Shown in pieces: positions 1 to 6,855 of a stretch of DNA of 7,978 nt. The notes beneath the pieces are model-generated. The model had not been told where the DNA came from, ran no database searches, and worked only from the letters and a program-made list of their open reading frames with translations. The position numbers and the translations under genes were made by a program. This DNA comes from Bacillota bacterium. GTDB lineage: Bacteria; Bacillota; Clostridia; Lachnospirales; Lachnospiraceae. Every line of letters starts with the position of its first letter. The first letter of the stretch is position 1. Where the stretch lies: positions 1-7,978 of the forward strand of contig JAEZRJ010000007.1 in assembly GCA_023412855.1 (NCBI GenBank), written 5' to 3'.

Positions 1-251
1 ACCGTGATGAGCAGCCCTTCCACCGCCTCGTCCTTATCCCAATATTGAATGGGAATCTGAAGCTTTTCTATCATAAGCTCCAGATTCTTCTTCTGTATCC
101 GGTTCTTTCCGCTGTAAATGAGAGCCGCGTCCTTATTTCTGCTCCTGAAATAGCAGTAAAGGCCGTAGCCCGAAGCGATGGCGTCCGCGTCCGGGTTATC
201 GTGACATTGTATCACGATATGCTTATACCCCTCTAATTCCTTCAGCCGCAT
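1..251 (-). CDS. DHH-family phosphoesterase, N-terminal part (runs off the left edge)
   Basis: The minus-strand reading frame starts at the ATG at 251-249 and stays open for 83 codons to the window edge, so only the N-terminus is visible. An AGAGGAGAGGA ribosome binding site (253-263) lies just upstream and supports this start. The protein begins MRLKELEGYKHIVIQC and carries the motif HDNPDADAIASG at residues 17-28. This matches the first metal-binding motif (H-x-x-x-D-x-D) of DHH phosphoesterases such as NrnA, RecJ and GdpP, and the usual N-terminal beta-strand precedes it. Known DHH/DHHA1 members hydrolyse short oligonucleotides, pAp or cyclic dinucleotides. The second half, including the DHH triad and the DHHA1 substrate domain, is outside the window, so the substrate cannot be assigned. 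The gene lies 27 nt after purH with no terminator between, so it is probably the last visible gene of the guaB operon. Family assignment is firm; activity on pGpG is inference only. Confidence 0.85.
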   Translation of the reverse strand, partial: MRLKELEGYKHIVIQCHDNPDADAIASGYGLYCYFRSRNKDAALIYSGKNRIQKKNLELMIEKLQIPIQYWDKDEAVEGLLIT

Positions 252-278
252 GTCCTCTCCTCTAAATTATCCCATTTA

Positions 279-1832
279 TTAGTGCTTGAAATGTCTCATT
301 CCTGTAAATACCATGGCGATGCCGTATTCATCACACTTATCGATAGAAAGCTGGTCTCTCATCGCGCCTCCCGGCTGAATAATCGCCGTGATTCCGGCCT
401 GATAAGCCGCCTCCACGATATCGTCAAATGGGAAGAATGCATCTGAGGCAAGTACCGCTCCCTTGGTCGCATCCGGTCCGATCAATTCCTCCGCATGCTC
501 GAAGCTCTGCTTGGTCGGCCATATACGGTTCACTTGCCCGGGGCCGATACCGATGCTTTGCTTATTCTTCACTACAGCAATGCCGTTTGATTTTACGAAT
601 TTTACTACTTTCATGCCGAACTTCATATCCTCCAGCTGGCTCTGGGTCGGCTGTGTCTTCGTAACGACCTTGAAGTCCTCTTCCTTATAAAGCTCGGAAT
701 CGATAGTCTGGATAATTAATCCGCCGTTTACCTTCTTCATATCATATGCATTGGAATCTTGGCTGATTTCAATATCTTTCAACTCAAGCACGCGAATATT
801 TTTCTTGGAACAAAGCGTTTCCAATGCTTCTTTTTCATAGGAGGGGGCTACCACTACCTCCAGGAAAATCTCATTCATCTCCTCAGCCATTTTCTTCGTC
901 ACTTCTCTGTTACACACTACGATACCACCGAAGATAGAAGTTTTGTCCGCGCTGTAAGCGCTGGCCCACGCATCGTAAATGTTGTCGCGGCTGGCTACGC
1001 CACAAGGATTGCCGTGCTTGCACCCTACTACAGTAGGCTCCGTGAATTCCTTCAAAAGCTCCAGCGCACCGTTGGTATCGTTAATGTTATTGAAAGAAAG
1101 CTCTTTTCCATTGTACTGCTCCGCATCCACGAGAGAGCCCTTCTTCTTGCCGATTTCGCGGTAGAAAGCCGCCTTCTGGTGGGGATTCTCGCCGTAGCGC
1201 ATCTCCTGTACCTTTTCGAAGGTCATGGTCAGCGTCTCCGGGAATCCGTGATCATTTCTCTCCTTCTTCAAATAATCCGCAATCATCGTATCGTAATTGG
1301 AGGTGTGCATGAATACCTTTTGCATCAAATAGAACTTCGTATCCAAAGATACGCTGCTCTCCTCTTTGAGCTCGGAAATTACCTTCTCATAATCGGAAGG
1401 GTCTGTCACAACCGCAACATCCTGATAATTTTTGGCTGCACTACGAAGCATAGTGGGGCCGCCGATATCGATATTCTCTACCGCTTCCGCCCTCGTCACT
1501 CCATCTTTCAAAATCGTTGCCTTAAAAGGATAGAGATTCACCACCACGATGTCGATAGGCTCAATATTCAAGGTTTCGAGCTGTTTCATATGCTCCGGAT
1601 TAGAACGCATCGCCAAAAGTCCTGCATGCACTGCCGGATGAAGTGTTTTTACCCTTCCGTCCAGGCACTCGGGAAAACCGGTAATCTCAGAAATTTCTAC
1701 CGCGGGAACACCCTCCTCCTTCAGCTTGGCATAAGTGCCGCCCGTAGAAATAATTTGGGCTCCCAAACCCACAAGCTCCTTGGCAAACTCCACTACGCCC
1801 GTTTTGTCCGAAACACTGATCAATGCTCTCAT
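279..1832 (-). CDS. purH: Bifunctional AICAR formyltransferase / IMP cyclohydrolase PurH
   Basis: The protein of 517 aa, normal for bacterial PurH, catalyses the last two steps of de novo IMP synthesis in the cytoplasm: AICAR plus 10-formyl-THF to FAICAR, then ring closure to IMP. The N-terminal cyclohydrolase (MGS-like) domain, about residues 1-195, shows STGGT (29-33), TGFPECLDGRVKTLHP (51-66, with the conserved Lys62) and GGPTMLRSAAKN (124-135). The transformylase domain follows: RYGENPHQ (212-219), KELSFNNIND (243-252), the catalytic KHGNPCG (Lys272-His273), SDAFFPFDD (463-471) and the C-terminal FTGMRHFKH. The segment GPGQVNRIWPTKQ near 430-442 differs from the GAGQMNRVGAAK of Bacillus PurH but keeps the G-x-G-Q-x-x-R core. 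The ATG at 1832-1830 overlaps the stop of the upstream GGDEF-EAL gene as ATGA, and AGGAGG sits inside that gene. Translation of purH is therefore probably coupled to it. Stop is TAA at 281-279. Confidence 0.98.
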   Translation of the reverse strand: MRALISVSDKTGVVEFAKELVGLGAQIISTGGTYAKLKEEGVPAVEISEITGFPECLDGRVKTLHPAVHAGLLAMRSNPEHMKQLETLNIEPIDIVVVNLYPFKATILKDGVTRAEAVENIDIGGPTMLRSAAKNYQDVAVVTDPSDYEKVISELKEESSVSLDTKFYLMQKVFMHTSNYDTMIADYLKKERNDHGFPETLTMTFEKVQEMRYGENPHQKAAFYREIGKKKGSLVDAEQYNGKELSFNNINDTNGALELLKEFTEPTVVGCKHGNPCGVASRDNIYDAWASAYSADKTSIFGGIVVCNREVTKKMAEEMNEIFLEVVVAPSYEKEALETLCSKKNIRVLELKDIEISQDSNAYDMKKVNGGLIIQTIDSELYKEEDFKVVTKTQPTQSQLEDMKFGMKVVKFVKSNGIAVVKNKQSIGIGPGQVNRIWPTKQSFEHAEELIGPDATKGAVLASDAFFPFDDIVEAAYQAGITAIIQPGGAMRDQLSIDKCDEYGIAMVFTGMRHFKH

Positions 1833-4477
1833 TTTTTCTCCTCCTCGTTTTTGTTAATATTCATATATTTTTTCTCGAATTCCACCCTCGGCAACGGTTT
1901 ATCGAAATAATAGCCCTGTACCAGACGTACCTTCATGCCTTCCAGAACCTTATACTGCTCCTTTGTCTCGATGCCCTCCACACAGATGGACACATCTATC
2001 GCATCGGCAAGCTCCGCCACCATACGGATAAACGACTGGGAATAAGCATCCCCCGCCAAATCCTTCACGAAGCTCTGGTCTACCTTTATTACGTCGAAGG
2101 GAATCTCCCTTATATGATTTAAAGACGAATAACCGGTACCAAAATCATCCAGCGCGATGCGCACGCCCAATTTCTTAATTTTGCCAAGTATGGATTTCAT
2201 ACGCTCCATATCATTGATTGCAAGACTTTCCGTTACCTCCAGCGTAAGATTCCTCGGATTAATTCCTGTATCCTTCAAAGTCTGGGCGACAATTTCCACA
2301 ATGTCTGTCTGCAATAGCTGCACCACAGATAAATTCACATTTACCTTGTAGCTGGGATACCCGTTATCGTTCCACTTCTTACAGTAAAAGCAGGATTGCC
2401 TCAATACATAGTTGCCGATCGGATTGATGAGTCCCAGGTATTCCGCCAGCGGAATGAATTCACCAGGAGTAATGAACCCCAGCTCTTCGCTGTTCCAGCG
2501 GATGAGTGCCTCCGCGCCCGTGCAAGGCGTTCCCGGCAACTGGATGTCCATGATCGGCTGAAAATAAACCTCGAATTCCTTATATCCTGAAACTGCCGCA
2601 TCTCTCATATTCTTTTCCATATCCAGACGTCTGTTGGAGCTGGAATCTATCTTATCCGAATACATAGCCACCCGGTTCTTACCCAGCTTCTTCGCCTCAT
2701 ACATAGCGATATCGGCTTTTTTAATGAGTTCGTGGACGCTCTCCCCTTCATCGGGGAAATCTACGATGCCCATGCTCATGGTGCAATAGTAATCCGCATC
2801 CTTCAGAAACCATGGTTTCACGAAAATCTGCTTGATATCTGCGATGATCTGATCGAATTTACTCCGGCTTTTCGGTGGAATGATGATGATGAATTCGTCT
2901 CCGCCTACGCGGTAGCAGGAATTCTCGATTTCCTCCACACGCTGTAGGCTATGGGAAATTGCCTTAAGCAAGACATCCCCATACTGATGGCCCAGACCGT
3001 CATTGATATGCTTGAAGTCATCCAGATCCAAATAGAGCAAAGCTCCCTTGCTTCCGTCTTTTCTCGCCTCATCGATATGACGTGCCAAATCTCTTTCACA
3101 ACACAATCTGTTGTATAGTCCGGTAAGGAAATCCGTGTAGGCCTGCTGCTCAATTTTCTTCTGATATACCTTTTTCTCAGTAATATCATAGATAGCAAAA
3201 AGAGTGACCGGCCGGCCGTCTACCCATGTAATATGGGTATAGTACAAGTCATACCAACGTTCTCTCTCCTCTTGGTAAATCTCCTGCTTTCCCCTTCTGT
3301 TACCCTTGATCAAATCCTTTTCAAAGAGAAGGTCGAGCGTCTGATTTTTGATCTCCTTAGAAAAGTTGTTGCGCAGTCCTCTATTGGCGAACAATACCTC
3401 GCCCGTCTGCATATCTCTTACATAAATAGAGCTTCCTACGTTGTCCAAAATCATCTCTAGCGAAGCATAGGAGCCTGCAAGAGAATTCTTCTGGATTCTC
3501 TTCGTAATAATACCCTGTAATATTTTAACAGCGTCGTTTAAGAACTTGACCTCCTCTACCCGCCATTGCCTTTCCTTTGCATGTTCTCCGAAACAAGCAT
3601 AGAGGCTTATCGCCCCGCCTATAACAATGGGAATGACGATCAGCGCCTTTACGCGGAAGAACTTCATTTTATCCTGTTCTCCTGCGTCCCATACGCTGCC
3701 GGAGGAAATCACCAGCACCTTATCCGTCTTCAGCACCCCTCCGCAAGGCAGATCCTTCGTCTTGTCGAAATTCGACACGACTCCCTTGTTGCACCATTCC
3801 GCGGCAACGTCCATCAACTCTCCGCCTTTATGCACACGACAAAGAACAGCCGTACTGATATCGAGATAGGTTCCCAATATTCTAAGTACGTCTGCCATAA
3901 TCGCTTCGATCGTGTCATCGCTTTCGAGAAGCTGTACCACATCGGCTATCGCTTCACCTCGTTTTAAGGAAGCGCTCATCTCATGCTCTGAGTAGCGGCT
4001 TCTTCTCGTCTCCGCTTCCGCATCCAGCATGGAGAATCTAATCTTCAGCAGAGAGTATGTGGTATCTCTCAGCAAATCCAACGCATAGTAAAACTCTCGT
4101 TCCGTCACTTCATATTCGAAGTCATGGAAGGGGTCATTCCCGCCGCCTTCTTCCTCGTCCGTAATAATCCCGAAGACGATCCAGACCGCTACGACCTTTC
4201 CCTCCAACATAATAGAAGCTGCTGCAAGGCGCAGATTCGCAGCGGCGGTGTTTTCCACCGCCTGCTCCTCCAAGCCGCCTTCCGTTACCCTTTTAAAAAT
4301 GCTGCGAAGCGCTTCCTCTGAAACCGCCCGCTTTATCTGCTCAATATCCGTATCTCTTCCCGATATTTCCGTAATTGGCTGTCCGTCCGAATCAATGCAA
4401 TACGCGTATACATTCGTTGCACTACAAAACTTATCCTGCCATCTCTTTAGTGTCTTCTCATCGATTAAGTTCTGCAC
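1829..4477 (-). CDS. Multi-sensor GGDEF-EAL protein (diguanylate cyclase / c-di-GMP phosphodiesterase)
   Basis: The protein of 882 aa has no membrane segment or signal peptide, so it should be cytoplasmic. Order of domains: an N-terminal region (about 1-150) that resembles a divergent PocR-type ligand-binding domain; a GAF-like domain (about 180-325); a PAS domain (about 340-435, ending in the typical DITEKK linker); GGDEF (about 440-605); EAL (about 630-870). The cyclase domain keeps DFLTGLYNR, the metal Asp in LDLDDFKHIND (484-493) and an intact GGDEF at 525-529. The allosteric RxxD I-site before GGDEF is absent (ENSCYRVGGDEF). The phosphodiesterase domain keeps every expected catalytic residue: EAL 656-658, Asn715, Glu747, DDFGTGYSS from 777, Lys798, Glu834 and Gln854. 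Both activities therefore look possible: 2 GTP to c-di-GMP, and c-di-GMP to pGpG. Which one dominates cannot be read from sequence. It lies 37 nt after guaB and overlaps purH by ATGA. Start is GTG; stop is TGA. Confidence 0.93.
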   Translation of the reverse strand: MQNLIDEKTLKRWQDKFCSATNVYAYCIDSDGQPITEISGRDTDIEQIKRAVSEEALRSIFKRVTEGGLEEQAVENTAAANLRLAAASIMLEGKVVAVWIVFGIITDEEEGGGNDPFHDFEYEVTEREFYYALDLLRDTTYSLLKIRFSMLDAEAETRRSRYSEHEMSASLKRGEAIADVVQLLESDDTIEAIMADVLRILGTYLDISTAVLCRVHKGGELMDVAAEWCNKGVVSNFDKTKDLPCGGVLKTDKVLVISSGSVWDAGEQDKMKFFRVKALIVIPIVIGGAISLYACFGEHAKERQWRVEEVKFLNDAVKILQGIITKRIQKNSLAGSYASLEMILDNVGSSIYVRDMQTGEVLFANRGLRNNFSKEIKNQTLDLLFEKDLIKGNRRGKQEIYQEERERWYDLYYTHITWVDGRPVTLFAIYDITEKKVYQKKIEQQAYTDFLTGLYNRLCCERDLARHIDEARKDGSKGALLYLDLDDFKHINDGLGHQYGDVLLKAISHSLQRVEEIENSCYRVGGDEFIIIIPPKSRSKFDQIIADIKQIFVKPWFLKDADYYCTMSMGIVDFPDEGESVHELIKKADIAMYEAKKLGKNRVAMYSDKIDSSSNRRLDMEKNMRDAAVSGYKEFEVYFQPIMDIQLPGTPCTGAEALIRWNSEELGFITPGEFIPLAEYLGLINPIGNYVLRQSCFYCKKWNDNGYPSYKVNVNLSVVQLLQTDIVEIVAQTLKDTGINPRNLTLEVTESLAINDMERMKSILGKIKKLGVRIALDDFGTGYSSLNHIREIPFDVIKVDQSFVKDLAGDAYSQSFIRMVAELADAIDVSICVEGIETKEQYKVLEGMKVRLVQGYYFDKPLPRVEFEKKYMNINKNEEEKK
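1837..1846 (-). promoter_or_regulatory. purH ribosome binding site inside the upstream coding region
   Basis: On the minus strand this reads GAGGAGGAGA, five to ten bases before the purH ATG. It also encodes the Glu-rich tail (NEEEKK) of the GGDEF-EAL protein. Because ribosomes finishing the upstream gene pass directly over this site and the ATGA overlap, purH initiation is probably linked to upstream translation. The strong Shine-Dalgarno sequence could also recruit ribosomes independently. Confidence 0.8.
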
Positions 4478-4482
4478 ATGTT

Positions 4483-4489
4483 ACCTCCC
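4483..4489 (-). promoter_or_regulatory. Ribosome binding site that fixes a GTG start for the GGDEF-EAL gene
   Basis: The minus strand reads GGGAGGT, six bases before GTG at 4477-4475. An ATG two bases further upstream (4479-4477) is in another frame and meets a stop after four codons (Met-Cys-Arg-Thr). GTG is therefore the only start that opens the long frame from this ribosome binding site. Confidence 0.75.
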
Positions 4490-4514
4490 AGGCCTCAATA
4501 CATTTTGCTCGCCT

Positions 4515-5969
4515 CTATTCATTCACGCTGTAATTTGGAGCTTCCTTTGTGATATGAATGTCATGCGGATGGCTTTCCTTCAATGATGCCGCAGATATCT
4601 TAATAAATCTTCCGTTCTGTTTCAAATCTTCTATCGTACATGTACCGCAGTATCCCATACCGGAACGCAAACCGCCCAGAAGTTGGAATACAGTATCTTC
4701 CACTGTCCCTTTATATGCTACCCTTCCCTCTACTCCTTCAGGAACGAGCTTCTTGGCATCCGACTGGAAGTAGCGGTCCTTGCTTCCGTTTTCCATAGCT
4801 GAGATAGACCCCATACCGCGGTATACCTTATATTTTCTTCCCTGGAACAACTCGAAGGTTCCCGGACTCTCATCACAACCCGCAAAAATACTTCCCATCA
4901 TGCAGATATTACCGCCCGCTGCGATGGCTTTCGTCATATCGCCGGAGTACTTGATACCGCCATCGGCAATAATCGGAACACCGTATCCCTTCGCCACCTC
5001 GTAAGCATTCATAATCGCCGTGATCTGGGGCACACCGATACCGGCCACAACGCGGGTGGTACAGATGGAACCGGGCCCGATACCGACCTTTACACCGTCC
5101 GCTCCCGCTTCAATCAACGCTTTTGTACCTTCTCCCGTCGCCACGTTGCCTGCAATTACCTGCATGTCCGGGTATTTTTCTTTGATCATGCGCAGACAGC
5201 GGAGTACATTCTCTGAATGTCCGTGCGCGGAATCCAATACGACCACATCCACCTTCGCATCGGCCAGCGCACCTACACGGTCCAGGACATTCGCCGTAAT
5301 TCCTACACCGGCGCCGCAAAGAAGTCTTCCTTGTCCGTCTTTCGCTGACAGAGGATATTTAATCGTCTTTTCTATATCTTTTATGGTAATAAGCCCTACC
5401 AGATTATAGTTCTCATCTACAATCGGCAGCTTCTCTTTTCTCGCCTTTGCAAGGATCTGCTTCGCAGATTCTAACGTAATGCCTTCTCTGGCTGTGATAA
5501 GCTCCTGAGAAGTCATGGATTCTTTAATTTTTTTGGTGAAATCTGTTTCGAATTTTAAGTCACGATTTGTAATGATACCTACCAGCCGTCTTCCTTCGGT
5601 AATAGGCACACCTGATATTCTGAATTTGGCCATGAGCGCATCCGCGTCTGCCAACGTGTGATCTGGAGTCAATGAAAAGGGATCCGTAATAACGCCGTTT
5701 TCCGAACGCTTTACTTTGTCTACTTCTTCCGCCTGCTCTTCGATAGACATGTTCTTATGAATGATGCCGATACCTCCCTGTCTTGCCATAGCGATCGCCA
5801 TGCGGTGTTCGGTAACGGTGTCCATTCCGGCACTCATCATCGGAATGTTGAGTTTGATTTTCTTTGTAAGCCATGTTGTTAAGTCGATTTGATTGGGAAT
5901 TACCTGCGAATAGCTCGGCACCAGCAGTACATCGTCAAATGTAATTCCTTCGCCAATTATCTGACCCAT
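4515..5969 (-). CDS. guaB: IMP dehydrogenase GuaB
   Basis: The protein of 484 aa, typical for bacterial IMPDH, oxidises IMP to XMP with NAD+, the committed step to GMP and GTP. The N-terminal part of the (beta/alpha)8 barrel shows EGITFDDVLLVPSYS (7-21) and MMSAGMDTVTEHRMAIAMAR (44-63). Two CBS domains (about 92-205, with GVPITEGRRLVGIITNRDL and LPIVDENYNLVGLITIKDIE) are inserted in the barrel and usually bind adenine or guanine nucleotides. The catalytic loop is GIGPGSICTTR with Cys303. IMP-binding elements include DGGI (336-339), GSIFAG (359-364) and YRGMGSI (383-389). The mobile flap Arg-Tyr pair is at 399-400 in SKDRYFQ. The ATG at 5969-5967 is preceded by AGGAGG (5977-5982). It is the first gene of the presumed operon with the GGDEF-EAL gene, purH and the DHH gene, so signal enzyme and purine enzymes would share a transcript. 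Stop is TAG. Confidence 0.98.
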   Translation of the reverse strand: MGQIIGEGITFDDVLLVPSYSQVIPNQIDLTTWLTKKIKLNIPMMSAGMDTVTEHRMAIAMARQGGIGIIHKNMSIEEQAEEVDKVKRSENGVITDPFSLTPDHTLADADALMAKFRISGVPITEGRRLVGIITNRDLKFETDFTKKIKESMTSQELITAREGITLESAKQILAKARKEKLPIVDENYNLVGLITIKDIEKTIKYPLSAKDGQGRLLCGAGVGITANVLDRVGALADAKVDVVVLDSAHGHSENVLRCLRMIKEKYPDMQVIAGNVATGEGTKALIEAGADGVKVGIGPGSICTTRVVAGIGVPQITAIMNAYEVAKGYGVPIIADGGIKYSGDMTKAIAAGGNICMMGSIFAGCDESPGTFELFQGRKYKVYRGMGSISAMENGSKDRYFQSDAKKLVPEGVEGRVAYKGTVEDTVFQLLGGLRSGMGYCGTCTIEDLKQNGRFIKISAASLKESHPHDIHITKEAPNYSVNE

Positions 5970-6020
5970 TTTTCTTCCTCCTGTTCTTTTATTTGCGCAG
6001 TAAGCAATGAGTAAATAGCA

Positions 6021-6048
6021 TTTATAATGAGTTAAAACTTATAATTAA
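6021..6048 (-). promoter_or_regulatory. Weak candidate promoter for the guaB operon
   Basis: On the minus strand a TATAAA box (6026-6021) is preceded after 16 bases by TTAATT (6048-6043), a poor -35 match. It would give a leader of roughly 45 nt. The whole stretch 5983-6065 is very AT-rich, so other -10 choices exist. No purine, PRPP or c-di-GMP riboswitch-like fold was recognised in this short leader. Confidence 0.3.
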
Positions 6049-6065
6049 TAAAAAAACTCATAATA

Positions 6066-6106
6066 AATGATGTAAGTTTGAAAAAGTTTACCAAACTTAC
6101 ATCATT
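6066..6106 (-). terminator. Perfect 15-bp hairpin after the small membrane-protein gene, probable terminator
   Basis: AATGATGTAAGTTTG (6066-6080) is the exact reverse complement of CAAACTTACATCATT (6092-6106), with an 11-base loop. On the minus strand it begins four bases after the TGA stop of the 6110-6607 gene. A run of seven T lies nine bases beyond the stem (complement of 6050-6056). The stem is AT-rich and the T-run is displaced, so this is not a textbook terminator. A dyad operator for the following guaB promoter region is an alternative. Confidence 0.5.
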
Positions 6107-6109
6107 ATG

Positions 6110-6607
6110 TCAATCAGTAAATACTTTTCTGGGCGCCACATTTTTAATCGCTTTTACTAATTCGCCGCCGGGCTCTAAAATAATCTTTTGTCCGCCCTCA
6201 TAATACATGACATATCTTGCCTCCGGCTGTTTCGCTTCACCGGAACTGTAATCATAGGTCTTGACAGTCCTGTTCTTATAATCGCCCAAATGATAAGAGT
6301 TCATGGGAGCAAGAATCTCCATGCGCTGCACATCGTACTTCGCCACTCTTTTCCTTCTCGTCTTAGCCATTACCTTATCTATGGTAATTTCTTTATCCAG
6401 ATAAAGGTATTCATATTCCAAATCGGAATTAAGATAAATAAAATACGCGGCAACTCCGGTTAATGCCCCAACGATCAGCGCCGGCCAGAGAATCAGTCCA
6501 AGCAGTATGAAAACGACGGTAAGCATAACGGAAAGAATCCGAAGCAGCAGAAACAGCGTACTTGTTTTTTTCTTAACGAGACATTCTACGTATGTATCAC
6601 TTATCAT
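6110..6607 (-). CDS. Small two-helix membrane protein of unknown function (possibly DUF6106 family)
   Basis: The protein of 165 aa starts MISDTYVECLVKKKTS. Two adjacent hydrophobic segments follow, about residues 17-39 and 41-59, joined by a short Trp-Pro turn, which suggests a helical hairpin in the membrane with both ends in the cytoplasm. The remaining ~100 residues are soluble and mixed charged/aromatic: YEYLYLDKEITIDKV, then a basic stretch KTRRKRVAKYD near 82-92, then YYEGGQKIILEPGGELVKAI near the end. The order of short beta-like strands and a final helix recalls bacterial PH-like domains, but this is only impression. The start and general pattern resemble DUF6106 proteins of Lachnospiraceae, from memory and not checked. 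The ATG at 6607-6605 has only a distant AGAGGA (about 14 nt) upstream, so initiation may be weak. It has its own promoter and a hairpin at its end, so it appears monocistronic. Confidence 0.8.
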   Translation of the reverse strand: MISDTYVECLVKKKTSTLFLLLRILSVMLTVVFILLGLILWPALIVGALTGVAAYFIYLNSDLEYEYLYLDKEITIDKVMAKTRRKRVAKYDVQRMEILAPMNSYHLGDYKNRTVKTYDYSSGEAKQPEARYVMYYEGGQKIILEPGGELVKAIKNVAPRKVFTD

Positions 6608-6638
6608 ATTATCTTTACCATCCTCTTTCTATTATTAG

Positions 6639-6653
6639 GTAATATCATATTAC
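6639..6653. promoter_or_regulatory. 15-bp palindrome over a -10 box, possible operator
   Basis: GTAATATCATATTAC is a perfect inverted repeat of seven bases around a central C and fully covers the TATGAT -10 box of the minus-strand promoter. A dimeric repressor bound here would block that promoter. AT-rich palindromes arise easily by chance, so this is a modest suggestion. Confidence 0.35.
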
Positions 6654-6672
6654 AAATTCCCCAAAGTTTCAA
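6644..6672 (-). promoter_or_regulatory. Promoter of the small membrane-protein gene
   Basis: On the minus strand TTGAAA (6672-6667) is followed after exactly 17 bases by TATGAT (6649-6644). Both boxes match the sigma-A consensus at five of six positions. Transcription would start near 6637, giving a leader of about 30 nt before the ATG at 6607. Confidence 0.7.
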
Positions 6673-6704
6673 GGGATATACACCGCATCCCTTCCAGTTT
6701 TTTT
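6671..6704 (+). terminator. Short hairpin with T-run facing plus strand, weak terminator-like signal
   Basis: AAGGGAT (6671-6677) pairs with ATCCCTT (6687-6693) across a nine-base loop, and seven T follow at 6698-6704. It would stop rightward transcription coming from the back of the minus-strand gene before the plus-strand gene. It overlaps the -35 box of the leftward promoter, and no plus-strand gene lies upstream. It may be chance. Confidence 0.3.
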
Positions 6705-6755
6705 AACCTTTATAAATTGTTTATTCTTTTTTCATACATTATTGGCATAGTCGCA

Positions 6756-6784
6756 TTGACACTCATTTTCCAAAACGTTATCAT
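6756..6784 (+). promoter_or_regulatory. Promoter of the plus-strand membrane-protein gene
   Basis: A perfect TTGACA at 6756-6761, a 17-base spacer and TATCAT at 6779-6784 (five of six) form a strong sigma-A-type promoter. Transcription would start near 6791 and give a 5' leader of about 65 nt to the ATG at 6856. No riboswitch or attenuator was seen in that leader. Confidence 0.75.
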
Positions 6785-6855
6785 TATCAAAGTAATAAGT
6801 TTATGAATATACCAACAGTAATTACCAATAATATACAAAAAGCGAGGAGTATGAT

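Larger units (their letters stand above)
1..6014 (-). other. Predicted guanine-nucleotide / c-di-GMP operon (guaB, GGDEF-EAL, purH, DHH)
   Basis: Four minus-strand genes follow one another with gaps of 37 nt, a 4-nt overlap and 27 nt. I see no GC-rich stem plus T-tract and no convincing promoter in the gaps. Co-transcription from a promoter upstream of guaB is therefore the simplest reading. The right limit is only my estimate of the transcription start, and the left limit is the window edge. The grouping links IMP synthesis, the IMP-to-XMP step, c-di-GMP turnover and a phosphoesterase. Confidence 0.65.

Noticed and set aside
45..236. 63-codon plus-strand open frame at the left edge
   Set aside because: Antisense to the DHH phosphoesterase start, which has a clear motif and ribosome binding site.
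759..1910. 383-codon open frame on the plus strand
   Set aside because: It lies antisense to purH and the end of the GGDEF-EAL gene, has no family resemblance and a low-complexity shadow composition; the minus-strand genes explain this DNA fully.
3566..3967. 133-codon plus-strand open frame inside the GGDEF-EAL gene
   Set aside because: Antisense to the GAF-like region, with no recognisable motif; treated as a coding shadow.
4477..4479. ATG start for the GGDEF-EAL gene
   Set aside because: This ATG is out of frame and reaches a stop after four codons; GTG at 4477-4475 opens the long frame at a good distance from GGGAGGT.
4478..4514. Terminator between guaB and the GGDEF-EAL gene
   Set aside because: Only the short palindrome AGGCCT and no T-run on the minus strand; nothing that would end the transcript.
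5020..5409. 129-codon plus-strand open frame inside guaB
   Set aside because: Pro/Thr/Ser-rich shadow of the IMPDH core; the guaB frame carries all catalytic motifs.
5983..6109. Purine, PRPP or c-di-GMP riboswitch in front of guaB
   Set aside because: The leader is short and AT-rich and lacks the conserved cores of these classes; only a simple 15-bp hairpin is present.
6851..6853. ATG upstream of the plus-strand membrane-protein start
   Set aside because: Only one base from AGGAG, out of frame with the long gene and followed by a stop after about fifteen codons.
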